Assembly: GCF_007746075.1 (NCBI RefSeq)
Contig: NZ_CP036339.1
Location: 1,698,856-1,762,855, forward strand
Source: Lacipirellula limnantheis
GTDB lineage: Bacteria > Planctomycetota > Planctomycetia > Pirellulales > Lacipirellulaceae
Direction: 5' to 3'
Length of the DNA stretch: 64,000 nt
Positions 43,502-53,187 of the stretch are shown here, one piece after another. A program made the translations under genes and the position numbers. Every line of letters begins with the position of its first letter. The first letter of the stretch is position 1. The notes below the pieces were generated by a model. That model worked only from the letters and a program-made list of their open reading frames with translations, had not been told where the DNA came from and ran no database searches.

Positions 43502-43789
43502 TCAGAACTCACCGATTCGTCCGTAGGGATACGCAGCCTCTGGGAACAGGCTCCGGAGTTGATTGATCTCTTGAGCGTCCATTGCCGGATCGACTAGCAG
43601 CGCGTCGTAGCCGCTCTCGCCGAACAGCCGCAGCAAGCCAGGAGCGGCGACTGGGTGCCCTCCGGCGACGCGGCCAGACCTTATCGCCTCTCCCCGCTGA
43701 TTGTGCCAGTCGACATGCCGCCACATCGCTACCGCCACGATCGCCGTGACGGCCAGCGCGACGCGGAGGGTGAAGCGGGGGCGGGGCAT
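43502..43789 (-). CDS. Small membrane protein with RFTLR-type helix
   Basis: A 95-residue protein with one N-terminal transmembrane helix (RFTLRVALAVTAIVAVAMW) similar to the RFTIRSALIATT segment of the other membrane genes, and a soluble C-terminal part (GLLRLFGESGYDALLVDPAM). The soluble part may be a small ankyrin- or leucine-rich-like fold, not assignable. Ends 6 bp after the next gene's stop region, same strand. Confidence 0.5.
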   Translation of the reverse strand: MPRPRFTLRVALAVTAIVAVAMWRHVDWHNQRGEAIRSGRVAGGHPVAAPGLLRLFGESGYDALLVDPAMDAQEINQLRSLFPEAAYPYGRIGEF

Positions 43790-43795
43790 GGGGTA

Positions 43796-44047
43796 CTAGC
43801 CGTTTGATGGCTGGAGCGAGGCAGCATACGCCTCGTAGAGTTGCATTGCGTTGTCGACGTACAACTCCGCATAACCGCAGTCGCTACAGATCCACGCCTT
43901 CAAATAGCCGCTGCGGAATCCCTTAAAGATAAATGCCCTGGGGTTGGAACTGACGCAGGCCGAGAGCCTCCCACCTTTATTTTCGTAGGTGCACGCGTCG
44001 GGGACGATTTTGGCAGAACCGCACTTGCTGCAGCTTGAGATTTTCAT
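43796..44047 (-). CDS. Zinc-ribbon protein
   Basis: An 83-residue protein with CSKCG near the start and CSDCG at about residues 54-58, flanking a basic beta-rich region. Similar short zinc ribbons occur widely as uncharacterised proteins (nucleic-acid-binding ribbon-like). It lies 6 bp from the previous gene on the same strand. Function unknown. Confidence 0.55.
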   Translation of the reverse strand: MKISSCSKCGSAKIVPDACTYENKGGRLSACVSSNPRAFIFKGFRSGYLKAWICSDCGYAELYVDNAMQLYEAYAASLQPSNG

Positions 44048-44182
44048 CTTCTATTCTCCGAGAGTCAGATTCCGATCGCTATAGTCGCGGTCAATTTTTA
44101 ACGACGCGATTGTACGCGACGCGGCGTCCTTGCGCATAATCTACCGCCCCCGGATGCCCCATGTCGCGCGCTCGCCGGTCGA

Positions 44183-44347
44183 GAAGGGGAATCGCACCGG
44201 CGACCGCCCGAACGCGAGAGGAGGGTTGCTAGCGCGCGTGGCGGCATGGCGGTGATTTCACGACATGGAGATTACTCTCACAGTTCCCAGCACGCGAAGG
44301 GGCGGGAGGCTATTCAAAATCTCTGGCTGAACTGAAAAGGGACCCCC
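44183..44347. repeat. 163-bp repeat of element B, copy 2
   Basis: Landmarks AAGGGGAATC, GAGATTACTCTCACAGTTC, GAAGGGGCGGGAGGC and a final AAAAGGGACCCC match copy 3 closely and copy 1 more loosely. With copy 3 it flanks the lipoprotein gene. Confidence 0.75.
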
Positions 44348-44406
44348 GCGACGCGTGAAAGCGCTGCTGCTCGAGTCGCTTCGCTCGACCGGAGGGTTGA
44401 AGTCGT

Positions 44407-44472
44407 CGGCGCTCGGTGATCATCGCCGCGACGATCTTAGCTGGGCTGCTCGGGATAGCAGGGCTTCTGTAG
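44407..44472 (+). pseudogene. C-terminal fragment of the LRYALAT/RFTIRSA family
   Basis: Reads RRSVIIAATILAGLLGIAGL followed by L and stop, the last 21 residues of the family. It follows copy 2 of the 163-bp repeat by 59 bp, while the intact gene at 39414 follows copy 1 directly, so the fragment marks a deleted family member in the same repeat context. Confidence 0.55.
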
Positions 44473-44653
44473 GGGAGGCTGATCGCGGATTCACAGCGGC
44501 GAACTCGAAGACATGGCTCGCTGGTCATGTTTCGATTCTGCAGTTTCTGATGACTGATCCGCGATAGCATCCCTTGCTCACTCCGCACCGCTTGCCCAGA
44601 CGATCCTAACAGTGACGCAACGCCCCTTCCCTCCCGTCACTAAGGGACGCCCA

Positions 44654-45775
44654 ATGGCTCGTGCATCTCTCGCTGCCGTCTCTCTCGGCTTCGCCGTTCT
44701 GGTTGGTTGCGGGACCTCAGAGATCGACGGACTTCGCGCCGCGGTCGAGAAGCACAAGAAGACCGCGGAGAGCGCCGCCGCGGCGACCAAGATCGCGGAA
44801 GCTGCCGCTCTCAAGGCCAGAGAAGCGGCGTCCGCAACGCTCGCACAAGCAGAGGAACTGCATCGCCAGGCAATCGCTCGCGATTTCGCCGCAGAGGAGC
44901 GGACGCGTGCTGCGGCAATAACCGAGAAGACCGCTGAGCAGACGATGAGGGAAGCCAACGACCTGATGGCGGCCGCAAAAGTGATCATGGCCGAACTGGA
45001 GGATGATCGCGACGACTTTAGCCGCCGAGTCGCAGAGGCTCAGCGGCTGATTTCCGACGGAGCGCGAGCCAAGATCGAAGCCAAGAACGCTCAGGCGATT
45101 TCCGCGGGCGTCCAGCGTCTCGCCACCGCAGCCCGCGACGATCGCCAAGCCGCCGAGCAGGCCCTGCGAGAGGTGACACGCGCTCGCGAACTGATCCTCG
45201 CCGAACGTCTTGCCGCGACTAAGGAGCAGAAAGCCGCCTGCGCGTCGATCGAAGCCGCTCGCCTAGAGAAGCTCGCTGCCTCCGACGCTCTCGAAGCGGC
45301 GAAACTCGCCAAACAAGAAATCGTGAATGATCGTTCATTGCTCGATCAGGAGCGGGAACTACTGGCACAGGCTCGGCAAGACGTTGAAGAACGTACCGCA
45401 CTTGCCGACGCGCGGCTGGCGAAGGCCGAAGCGAAGAAGGCGTCTGCCGAACTAGCAAGGACCGAAGCGGCGCGGCAACAGGTGATCCTGGCCGAACAAC
45501 TGTCGGCCCTGGAAGCTGCGAAGGAAGCGGCCGCCATCAGCGCGCTTTCCGCCGAGCAGTCCCGCGCCCTGTCGGCGATCGAGCGTCGTGCGGCCGAAAA
45601 AGCTCGCGCTTCTGCAGTTGCCGCTGAGCAGGAAGCGGTGAGCAGCAACGACTACGTTTCGTCGGTGCTTGCTCAACTCCGCGAGACGCAGGAGCAAGCC
45701 ACGCTGGAGGCGACCGCACGCCCGCGATCGTCTGTAAAGATCAGCGCGGGGGAGACGGAAGACGCGACCAAGTAG
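44654..45775 (+). CDS. Coiled-coil lipoprotein
   Basis: A 373-residue protein from the ATG at 44654 (MARASLAAVSLGFAVLVGCG). The lipobox LVGC makes it a probable lipoprotein with Cys at residue 19. Almost the whole remainder is Ala/Glu/Arg-rich coiled coil (for example AAAATKIAEAAALKAREAAS). The GC-rich alanine repeats have low information, so homology is hard to judge. It sits between repeat copies 2 and 3, so it looks like one insertable cargo unit. A structural envelope role is possible. Confidence 0.65.
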   Translation: MARASLAAVSLGFAVLVGCGTSEIDGLRAAVEKHKKTAESAAAATKIAEAAALKAREAASATLAQAEELHRQAIARDFAAEERTRAAAITEKTAEQTMREANDLMAAAKVIMAELEDDRDDFSRRVAEAQRLISDGARAKIEAKNAQAISAGVQRLATAARDDRQAAEQALREVTRARELILAERLAATKEQKAACASIEAARLEKLAASDALEAAKLAKQEIVNDRSLLDQERELLAQARQDVEERTALADARLAKAEAKKASAELARTEAARQQVILAEQLSALEAAKEAAAISALSAEQSRALSAIERRAAEKARASAVAAEQEAVSSNDYVSSVLAQLRETQEQATLEATARPRSSVKISAGETEDATK

Positions 45776-45846
45776 CATTGGCATCCTTCCCTTACGCCGG
45801 ACGGGCCGATGGCCCCAGTGACACGCTCACGCGTCTCCGGCGTTCG

Positions 45847-46008
45847 GCAAAGGGAATCAACCAGCAACCACTGGGACGCATTAGCGTGGCGCTGAGGGCC
45901 GCAGAGCGTGAGGTTGTACGGGGACGCGGAGACTACTCGCACAGTTCTCGCAACATGAAGGGGTGGGAGGCGATTAAAAAATCCTCAACTGGGCAGAAAG
46001 GGACCCCT
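45847..46008. repeat. 163-bp repeat of element B, copy 3
   Basis: Landmarks AAAGGGAATCAACCAGC, GGAGACTACTCGCACAGTTC, GAAGGGGTGGGAGGCGATTA and AAAGGGACCCC. It lies 290 bp before the right attachment site of element B. Confidence 0.75.
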
Positions 46009-46052
46009 TCAACGCTACGAAAACGTCGCTCTCGCGTGCGCGCGCGAGGGGT

Positions 46053-46304
46053 TCATGGGTTCGCCGATCGAACGAGGGCCATGACCGCCAGCCTCACGGG
46101 GTCGGGCAAGGTCGCCCAGCGGTTGGCGACTTCGGAGAGGTCGGGATCATATCCAGCCATGGGAGCGGTCTGGTTCGCCTCGTTGCCATCTGCTGCTTCA
46201 GCTTGTTCCGCCCCGTTTTCTGCGCTGCCTGCTGCGCCAGGCGCTGCGCTTTGCTTAGAGTCTTCGCTTTCCCCGGAGAATTCGGGGGTCGCACGCGGAC
46301 TCAT
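46053..46304 (-). pseudogene. Possible C-terminal remnant of an integrase-linked protein
   Basis: An 83-residue frame beginning at an ATG within the tRNA core of the right attachment site. The first 50 residues are Ala/Glu-rich and disordered; the end, YDPDLSEVANRWATLPDPVR then LAVMALVRSA, resembles the closing segment I remember from planctomycete integrase-associated proteins. It may be a truncated relic of an earlier element. Low confidence. Confidence 0.3.
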
Positions 46305-46341
46305 AATCCCTTGGTCCTAGGTTCGAATCCTAGCCGGACTA
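46297..46341 (+). pseudogene. Stranded 3' half of tRNA(CAT); right attachment site of element B
   Basis: GGACTCATAATCCCTTGGTC (46297-46316) equals 33150-33169. It is followed by the T-arm CTAGG-TTCGAAT-CCTAG and acceptor CCGGACT-A, so this is the last 45 nt of the tRNA. Joined to 18110-18148 it rebuilds a full cloverleaf, which is therefore the likely original chromosomal gene. Confidence 0.9.
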
Positions 46342-46517
46342 CTCCTACGCTTGGCTTGCGGCAAAGAAACCGCACTGATCGATTAGGTACGGATTATTGC
46401 GGGACGTGGAGCTGCAGACGACGTGTGCGCGATGCACGGGAAACAGTGACGAGCACGAGCTTGAACACGAGGTTTCAAGCAGTGCCCGTTCCGCTTCGAG
46501 GAAAGTTGGCTGGCGCT

Positions 46518-48476
46518 CTACTCTTCCTCGCTGCGGAGACTCGCCAGCACGCTGTAGTCTTCCAACGTACTGGTGTCGCCGACCGTCTCTTTGCCCGCGG
46601 CAATGTCGCGGAGCAGCCGGCGCATGATCTTGCCGCTGCGAGTTTTGGGCAGCGTCCCGGTGAAGCGGACGTCGTCGGGCTGGGCAAGCGCACCTATCTG
46701 CGTACGGACATGCTTCACAAGTTCCTTGCGGAGCTCTTCGCTCGGCTCGGCGCCCCGCAAGGTCACGAACACGGCAACCGCTTCGCCCTTTAGCGGATCG
46801 GGCCGCCCCACCGCCGCGGCTTCGGCGACGTTCGGGTGGCTGACCAGCGCGCTCTCGATCTCGATCGTGCTGAGTCGGTGGCCCGAGACGTTCAGCACGT
46901 CGTCGATGCGACCCATGATCCAGTAGTATCCGTCGGCGTCGCGGCGGGCGTTGTCGCCGGCGAGATACTTGCCGGGGACCTTTGACCAATAGACTTCCTT
47001 GAATCGTTCGTCATCGCCCCAAATGCCGCGCAACATGCCGGGCCATGGATGAGCGATGGTCAGCCAGCCGCCGTGCGTGGCGTCGACCTCGGCCCCCGAC
47101 GAGTCGACGATCTTGGGCAGGATGCCTGGCAACGGCATCGTGCAACTCCCGGGCTTCGTCGGCGTGGCGCCGGGCAAGGGACTCATCATGATGCCGCCCG
47201 TTTCGGTCTGCCACCAGGTATCGACGATGGGACAGCGCTCACCACCAATCTTGCGGTGATACCACATCCAGGCTTCGGGGTTGATCCCCTCGCCGACGGT
47301 GCCGAGGACCCGCAGGCTCGATAGATCGTACTTCTCGACGTGATGGTCGCCCCACTTCATGAAAGCGCGGATAGCCGTGGGCGCCGTGTAGAAAAGCGAG
47401 ACCTTATATCGCTCAATGAGCTCCCAGAATCGCCCCTCATGCGGAAAGTTCGGGGCGCCTTCGTAGATCAGGACCGTCGCGCCCGCCGAAAGCGGGCCGT
47501 AGGTGACGTAGGTGTGTCCGGTGACCCAGCCGCAGTCGGCCGTACACCAATAGACATCCTGCTCGCGATGGTCGAATACCCACTCGAAAGTCTTCTTGGC
47601 GAATAGGTTGTAGCCAGCGGTCGTGTGGCGAATCCCTTTGGGTTTGCCAGTCGATCCGCTGGTATAGAGGATGAATAGCGTCGTCTCGCTGTCGAGCGGC
47701 TCGGCGGGACAATTGTCGCTGGCCTCGGCCATCAACTTGTGCCACCAGAAATCGCGGCCCGGCTCTATGTGGATCGCCTCGTTCACACGATCGAGGACGA
47801 CGCACTTTTCCACCGACGGCGATTTCTTCAGCGCCTCGTCGACCGTTTGTTTGAGCGCGAGCACTTTGCCGCGTCGCCAAGCGGCGTCGGCAGTAATTTG
47901 GATCTTGGCCTGCGCGTCGTTGTTGCGATCGGCGATTGCTTCGGCTGAGAACCCGGCGAAGATCACCGAGTGGATGGCGCCGATGCGGGCGCACGCCAGC
48001 ATGGCGATGACCAGTTCAGGCGTCAGCGGCATGTAGATCGAAACGACGTCGCCTTGCTTCGTCCCGAGTGACTTGAGCACATTGGCGAACTTGCTGACCT
48101 CGCGGAGTAGCTCCGCATACGTATACTGACGTTTGTCGCCAGGCTCGCCTTCCCAAATTAATGCGATGCGATCGCCATTGCCGGCAGCGACGTGCCTGTC
48201 AAGACAGTTGTAAGAAGCGTTCGTTTTGCCGCCGACGAACCACTCGGCGAACGGTTCGTTCCAGCGAAGAGCTTCGGTAAACGGCTGGAACCAGTGAAGT
48301 TCTTCTTTGGCAAGCCGGGCCCAGAATGCGGGCGAATCGGCAGCCGCCTCGTCCCATAGCTGTTGGTACTCGGCCATCGACTTGATTCTTGCGCGGGCCG
48401 ACGTCTCGGGCGTGGGGGGGAATACCCGGGATTCATGCATCACGGTGTCGAGTTGGCCGGTGGACTGCTGTCCCAT
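46518..48476 (-). CDS. acsA: Acetyl-CoA synthetase
   Basis: A 652-residue AMP-forming enzyme, making acetyl-CoA from acetate, ATP and CoA. The start is the ATG at 48476 ([20 protein letters not shown]); the longer upstream frame is not coding. Visible motifs are [17 protein letters not shown] (P-loop), [42 protein letters not shown] with the hinge region, and [11 protein letters not shown] with catalytic Lys616, the usual acetylation target. Length is standard. Transcribed alone; it lies just right of the integrated elements. Confidence 0.97.
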   Translation of the reverse strand: MGQQSTGQLDTVMHESRVFPPTPETSARARIKSMAEYQQLWDEAAADSPAFWARLAKEELHWFQPFTEALRWNEPFAEWFVGGKTNASYNCLDRHVAAGNGDRIALIWEGEPGDKRQYTYAELLREVSKFANVLKSLGTKQGDVVSIYMPLTPELVIAMLACARIGAIHSVIFAGFSAEAIADRNNDAQAKIQITADAAWRRGKVLALKQTVDEALKKSPSVEKCVVLDRVNEAIHIEPGRDFWWHKLMAEASDNCPAEPLDSETTLFILYTSGSTGKPKGIRHTTAGYNLFAKKTFEWVFDHREQDVYWCTADCGWVTGHTYVTYGPLSAGATVLIYEGAPNFPHEGRFWELIERYKVSLFYTAPTAIRAFMKWGDHHVEKYDLSSLRVLGTVGEGINPEAWMWYHRKIGGERCPIVDTWWQTETGGIMMSPLPGATPTKPGSCTMPLPGILPKIVDSSGAEVDATHGGWLTIAHPWPGMLRGIWGDDERFKEVYWSKVPGKYLAGDNARRDADGYYWIMGRIDDVLNVSGHRLSTIEIESALVSHPNVAEAAAVGRPDPLKGEAVAVFVTLRGAEPSEELRKELVKHVRTQIGALAQPDDVRFTGTLPKTRSGKIMRRLLRDIAAGKETVGDTSTLEDYSVLASLRSEEE

Positions 48477-48654
48477 GAGTATCTCCGCGGATGAACTAGC
48501 GAGACGGCGTCGAAGAGAGCCGACAAGAGCGCGGCGTACTACGACGCCGCGCCACGCGATTGTAATCGACGGGCCAGCGGCCTTAAAGTGCCGGCGTCTC
48601 GGGCCGAGCGAGGCGTCGGAGCCCCTTGATCCTGCAACGCCGGGCCGAGGCCCC

Positions 48655-49830
48655 TTAGCTGGCGTAAACGTCGGCTGCGGCGGCCACGCTCGCGCCGTGC
48701 GTGAACTTGAACCCTTGCTCGGCGAGCAATTGCTCCAGGGCCGAGAGCACCAAGTAGACATTGGCCGGGCGAGCGCCGTACCCCATCAGGCCAATGCGCC
48801 AGACCTTGCCCTTGAACGCGCCGAGTCCCGCGCCAATCTCGATGCCGAAACGGTTCAGCAGATCGCTGCGAACTTTCACTTCGTCGATGCCCGGGGGAAT
48901 GTGGACCGCGTTGAGCATGGGCAGTTGATGCCCTTCCTGCGCGGCGTACATGATGCCGATGGCTGCCAGCCCCGCTTTGAGCGCGCGGTGGTTCAGCGCA
49001 TGGCGGGCAAAGCAAGCGTCGAGTCCTTCCTCGAGAATGATGGACACCGCCTCATACAAGCCGTAGCTCATGTTGATGGGAGCGGTGTGATGGTAGACGC
49101 GGTCCGATCCCCAGTAGTTGGCGAGCATCGTCACGTCGAGATACCAGCTTTGCACCTTCGTCTTGCGGGCCATGATCACGTCCATCGCGCGCTGGTTGAA
49201 CGAGACTGGCGCGAGTCCTGGCGGGCAACTCAGGCATTTTTGCGTGCCGGAGTAAATCGCGTCGATACCCCACCTGTCGACTTCGACCGGAACGCCGCCG
49301 AGCGACGTTACGGCGTCGACCAGCAACAGCGCGCCTGCCTCGTGCACGATCTTGGCGATCTCTTCGATGGGCTGATAGGCGCCGGTCGACGTTTCGGCCA
49401 TCACAATGCCCACGACCTTCGGCTTGGCGGCGTCGACCGCATTGCGGAGTTCCTCCGGCGTGAAGACCTCGCCCCAGGGACGCTCAACTTTGGTGACTTT
49501 GGCGCCAGCTCGCGCGGCGACGTCGGTCATGCGACCTCCGAAGACGCCGTTGACGCCAATCACCATCGAGTCGCCAGGCTCGATGAGGTTGACGACGGTC
49601 GCCTCCATTCCGGCGGAACCAGTTCCGCTGACGGCAAACGTCATCCGGTTGCTCGTGCGAAAAAGTTCGCGCAGCCCGCCCTGCAGCTTGTCCATCACTT
49701 GCAGATAGTACGGATCGAGGTGGCCGACAGTTGGCCGGGCCATCGCCGCGAGAACGCGGGGGTGAATGTCACTGGGGCCAGGGCCGAGGAGGGTGCGAAT
49801 TGGCGGATTGAGCGAAGGTAGGGCGGGCAT
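48655..49830 (-). CDS. Serine-pyruvate / alanine-glyoxylate-type aminotransferase
   Basis: A 391-residue class V PLP enzyme. It starts with [17 protein letters not shown], the standard family opening, has the cofactor-binding [11 protein letters not shown] and [14 protein letters not shown] (Asp171 contacts the pyridine), and the Schiff-base lysine at 198 in [14 protein letters not shown]. The C-terminal [14 protein letters not shown] is typical. Likely reactions are glyoxylate or serine/alanine transamination (AgxT/SgaA); which one cannot be decided. It follows acsA on the same strand with a 178-bp gap. Confidence 0.9.
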   Translation of the reverse strand: MPALPSLNPPIRTLLGPGPSDIHPRVLAAMARPTVGHLDPYYLQVMDKLQGGLRELFRTSNRMTFAVSGTGSAGMEATVVNLIEPGDSMVIGVNGVFGGRMTDVAARAGAKVTKVERPWGEVFTPEELRNAVDAAKPKVVGIVMAETSTGAYQPIEEIAKIVHEAGALLLVDAVTSLGGVPVEVDRWGIDAIYSGTQKCLSCPPGLAPVSFNQRAMDVIMARKTKVQSWYLDVTMLANYWGSDRVYHHTAPINMSYGLYEAVSIILEEGLDACFARHALNHRALKAGLAAIGIMYAAQEGHQLPMLNAVHIPPGIDEVKVRSDLLNRFGIEIGAGLGAFKGKVWRIGLMGYGARPANVYLVLSALEQLLAEQGFKFTHGASVAAAADVYAS

Positions 49831-49897
49831 CGTGCGTCCTGTGCGGCGATGGGGAAAGCTGAATTACGTCGGCGGCGAAGCTAGGCGGCTCGCCGAT

Positions 49898-50881
49898 CTA
49901 TTCGCTAATGAACTGCTGGGAAAGAGTCGCGCATTCCTCGACGGTCATCTCACCGGGCTGAACCCAGAGCCGGTACTTCACGTCCAGCGGTTCGTCCTTC
50001 GTGACGTCGGCGACAAAATATGATCCAAATCGTCCGTAATCCCGTTCGCTGTATCGCGCCGGTTTCGGATTCGAAGGATGGTCGAGATAGAGCACCGTGA
50101 ACCTTTGCCCATCGACGACAAAGCTCATGGCATTCCACGGGCGGTTCTCATTTTCAGCGTTCTCCTTCGCGGCTGGATTCTCGTGATCCCAGTTGCGATA
50201 GTCTCCCGGCTGGCCTCGGCCATCGGTGCGGAGATAGTACGTCTCGGCGGCCGTTTCGTCGGGAACTTTCTGCGTCGCGCGAAACTGGAATCCGGCGTGC
50301 TGTGGATCGCCGTCAAGGTGGATTGGCTTGCCGTCGGCCGTTTCCAGGTGCGACGCGAAGTCGATTTGCCAGCCGTCAACGCTATCATGCTTGGTACGCC
50401 GCACCTCGATCTCGCGCGTCTCATGGGCGAAGAGCTCTCCCTCCTGGCCGTGCCAGTCGATGGCGACGACCTGCGATGCGGAATCATCGTCGGCCGTTTG
50501 CTCGATCACTTCCTCGTGCGACTGGAACGTCTTTCCAGTGCAGTGCCACATGTCGCACTGCTTGCCGTCGCCGTAGGAGATTTTGTTGAAGCCGTAGAAG
50601 AGTCCGCGATGATGGGGGAAAAGGCCGCCCGTTCCCTTGGTCAGCAACGTCTGACCGTCAGGGCTGAACACCTGATGATACGGCTTGAACGTGTCGTTCC
50701 GCGTCTGCTCGCTCGACTCGTCCAGCGTTGGCATTTCGTAGCGCAGAACCGGCTTGCCGTCAAAGTCGAGGTCGACGTGATCGGCCTGAGGCGCCTGCCA
50801 CTCGAATCGGTCGGCCGGGGCGTTTGCGGCGATGTTCAGCGTAAGCAGGAAGAACCCGATCCCCGCAGCTCGAACCCCCAT
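49898..50881 (-). CDS. Exported DUF6807 (PmoA-like) protein
   Basis: A 327-residue protein from an ATG at 50881 (MGVRAAGIGFFLLTLNIAAN), a signal peptide. Family motifs are LRYEMPTLD, YHQVFSPDGQTLLTKGTGGL, FPHHRGLFYGFN, WHCTGK, a FQFRATQKVP segment and WNAMSF, then YSERDYGRFGSYFVAD. DUF6807 (annotated PmoA) is a large planctomycete/Bacteroidota periplasmic family with a galactose-mutarotase-like fold, usually linked to polysaccharide use. No sulfatase or glycoside hydrolase is nearby. Confidence 0.85.
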   Translation of the reverse strand: MGVRAAGIGFFLLTLNIAANAPADRFEWQAPQADHVDLDFDGKPVLRYEMPTLDESSEQTRNDTFKPYHQVFSPDGQTLLTKGTGGLFPHHRGLFYGFNKISYGDGKQCDMWHCTGKTFQSHEEVIEQTADDDSASQVVAIDWHGQEGELFAHETREIEVRRTKHDSVDGWQIDFASHLETADGKPIHLDGDPQHAGFQFRATQKVPDETAAETYYLRTDGRGQPGDYRNWDHENPAAKENAENENRPWNAMSFVVDGQRFTVLYLDHPSNPKPARYSERDYGRFGSYFVADVTKDEPLDVKYRLWVQPGEMTVEECATLSQQFISE

Positions 50882-51028
50882 GGATTTTGCCTCCGATTTC
50901 GTTCTATTAACGCCTCTGACCGCAAATGCGGCTTGGCGTTCATCGTAACGTACCGGGGCTGCCGGGAGCAAACGCGGCAGTCTCCATGTCGAAGCGCGTC
51001 ACCGTGGGCGCTGCAAACAAGACGCCGC

Positions 51029-52237
51029 CTAGGGCTGAAGGGCCTCCTCCGTCGCCGCGTCGGCCAAATCGAGCGTGAACTCGGCGTCCAGCTCAACGTC
51101 TTCGGCGGTTTGAACGTCGGCCGCCTCCGCGCTGCAGGCAAAGGGACTGAGCCCCGCCTCGCAGTCGCCGAAGCTAATGCCGAGCGCACGAGCTGCCTGG
51201 ACCGCGGCGCCCTCGCTGTCGACCAGACGAATCTGGTGAACGGCCTCGATAATCGGCACGCTGCCCATGTCGGGCGGGTTGTAGCAGATCATTTGGCCGA
51301 ACTTCCTTTCGACGATCAGCCGAACCGCGTGGGCGCCATATTGAGTGGCAAGCACCCGATCAAACGTGGTCGGCGCTCCGCCCCGCTGCAAATGGCCGAG
51401 GACCACGCAGCGAGCTTCGCGATGGAGTCGTTCTTCCAACTCGCGGGCAATCAGCGGGCCGATGCCGCCGAGTTTCTTTTGCGCGCCGCGCCGTTCTTCG
51501 CCCACCATCTCGCCCGTCGGGAGGTGCGCCCCTTCCGCGACGACGACCAGCGTGAAGTGCTTGCCGTGGACCTCGCGATCTAGAATCTTATGGCAAACGT
51601 TCTCGAACGACCACGGGATTTCGGGAATCAAGATGACGTCGCCGCCGCCCGCAATGCCAGCGTGGAGCGCGATCCAGCCGGCGTGACGGCCCATGACTTC
51701 AAGAACCATAATCCGCTCATGAGCGGCCGCCGTCGTGTGGAGGCGATCAAGCGCGTCAGTGGCGCACGCCACCGCGCTGGAGAAACCGAACGTGTAGGCC
51801 GTCGCCGAGAGGTCGTTGTCGATCGTCTTTGGCACGCCGACCACCGGGATGCCGAATTCGTGGAACTGTTGCGCGACCGCGAGCGATCCATCGCCCCCGA
51901 TGCAAACCAATCCCTCGATGCCGAGCTGTTTTACCGTACCCGCAACGCCTTCGAGCAATTCCGGATCAAGGTCAACGCGATCCTGTACGCCTACCGTGGC
52001 GGCGAAGCGGCCTTTATTCGTCGAGCCAAGAATGGTTCCGCCCTGCGTGAGAATGCCGGCAGTATTCTTGGGCGTGAGCGTGATGTAGCGAACGGGATCG
52101 TATAGGCCTTCATAACCCTTCAGGAAGCCGAGGCACTCATACCCGAGTTGCCACGATGCCTTCACAACGCCGCGGATAACTGCGTTCAGGCCGGGGCAAT
52201 CGCCGCCGCTGGTGAGAATTCCGAGCCGCTTGCTCAT
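51029..52237 (-). CDS. pfkA: 6-phosphofructokinase
   Basis: A 402-residue PFK with MSKRLGILTSGGDCPGLNAV at the start, GILTQGGTILGSTN, VCIGGDGSLAVA (114-122), VPKTIDNDL with catalytic Asp140, EVMGRHAGWIAL and GHLQRGGAPTTFDR. Residue 117, equivalent to E. coli Gly104, is Gly, which favours ATP, whereas residue 137, equivalent to Gly124, is Lys as in PPi-dependent enzymes. The combination occurs in the mixed (group III) class, so the phosphate donor is uncertain. The C-terminal 60 residues are an acidic family-specific tail. Confidence 0.93.
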   Translation of the reverse strand: MSKRLGILTSGGDCPGLNAVIRGVVKASWQLGYECLGFLKGYEGLYDPVRYITLTPKNTAGILTQGGTILGSTNKGRFAATVGVQDRVDLDPELLEGVAGTVKQLGIEGLVCIGGDGSLAVAQQFHEFGIPVVGVPKTIDNDLSATAYTFGFSSAVACATDALDRLHTTAAAHERIMVLEVMGRHAGWIALHAGIAGGGDVILIPEIPWSFENVCHKILDREVHGKHFTLVVVAEGAHLPTGEMVGEERRGAQKKLGGIGPLIARELEERLHREARCVVLGHLQRGGAPTTFDRVLATQYGAHAVRLIVERKFGQMICYNPPDMGSVPIIEAVHQIRLVDSEGAAVQAARALGISFGDCEAGLSPFACSAEAADVQTAEDVELDAEFTLDLADAATEEALQP

Positions 52238-52476
52238 GTCGAAAAATCCTGTGCTAAGTAATGCGAACAGGAAAGGATAGGTCGCCGCCCGCGCAATGGA
52301 GAATACTTGATAGAAACTGCTTCAGACGGCAGAGTCGGTGCAATCGCCAACGTCGATTGTGCAAAATGTTTGGGCTTCAGTGCTCCGTTCGCAAGCAACG
52401 CAGAACTTGAGCGAAAATCGGCAAATCGTCGAGGCATCGACGCGAACCGTCGACTCCGGGAATCGAAGCTGCAAGC

Positions 52477-53187
52477 TTATCCGCGTCTGACCCGCCGCCA
52501 GGCCAAACGCGCGAGCACCTTGGCTTTTCCGACCGCTTCGCTGACGCCCACCTTCGAGGCGCCCGCTCGGCGATCGGTGAAGTCGATGGGCACCTCAGCA
52601 AAACGTGCGCCGCGACGGTGAAGCTGCCAGAGGATCTCCTCAAGGTAGGCGTACCCCGTTGCATGAAGATCGCTGAAATCGAGTTCGGCAAGCTTCGAAA
52701 CGCGGTAGAGCCGACAAGCCGTACTCGCGTCGCGCACCGGCGCCCCTAGCACGACTCTCGTAGCGAGATTCATCCCTCGACTGACGATGCGCCGGCCGAG
52801 GGGCCAGCCGTGGATTTCGCCGCCTGGGCAGTAGCGGGAGCCAATCACGATGTCGGCATCCGTTGACGCTGCGATGAGGCGGGGCAGCGCCTCGGGGGGG
52901 TGGCTCCAATCGGCGTCGAGCGTGATCAGCCAGTCGTAGCCGCGCTCGATGGCCGTCTGCATCGCCAGCCATGACGCCGAACCGAGCCCGAGCTTGCCGG
53001 CCCGATGGATCACCGAGAACCACGGCGAGCGGGCCGCCTCCGCATCGCACCAACGACCGGTTCCGTCGGGCGAGTTGTCGTCGACCACCAGCACAGCGGC
53101 GTCGGGTAGACGTTCTCGAATCGCCGCGACGAGCGTGGGGAGATTCTCGATCTCATTATAGGTGGCGATGGCGACGAGCAGCATCAT
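52477..53187 (-). CDS. GT2 glycosyltransferase, dolichol-phosphate-mannose-synthase-like
   Basis: A 236-residue family 2 glycosyltransferase. VAIATYNEIENLPTLV, VVDDNSPDGTG, LITLDADWSHPPE (DxD for metal and nucleotide sugar) and the acceptor-side DRRAGASKVG are the marks of polyprenol-phosphate mannose or glucose synthases. No C-terminal GtrA-type membrane domain is present, so it is the minimal soluble form. It overlaps the glmS stop by 4 bp (ATGA), which couples it to amino-sugar synthesis. The 239 bp downstream hold nothing recognisable. Confidence 0.88.
   Translation of the reverse strand: MMLLVAIATYNEIENLPTLVAAIRERLPDAAVLVVDDNSPDGTGRWCDAEAARSPWFSVIHRAGKLGLGSASWLAMQTAIERGYDWLITLDADWSHPPEALPRLIAASTDADIVIGSRYCPGGEIHGWPLGRRIVSRGMNLATRVVLGAPVRDASTACRLYRVSKLAELDFSDLHATGYAYLEEILWQLHRRGARFAEVPIDFTDRRAGASKVGVSEAVGKAKVLARLAWRRVRRG

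Larger units (their letters stand above)
44048..44653. other. 606-bp gap with repeat copy 2 and a gene fragment
   Basis: No intact gene is seen. It contains copy 2 of the 163-bp repeat (44183-44347) and a C-terminal fragment of the small membrane family (44407-44472). The rest is unremarkable. Confidence 0.6.

Noticed and set aside
48307-49821. 504-codon plus-strand open frame
   Set aside because: Antisense shadow of the aminotransferase gene and the acsA 5' region.
50078-51583. 501-codon plus-strand open frame
   Set aside because: Antisense to the DUF6807 and phosphofructokinase genes, both of which have clear family motifs.
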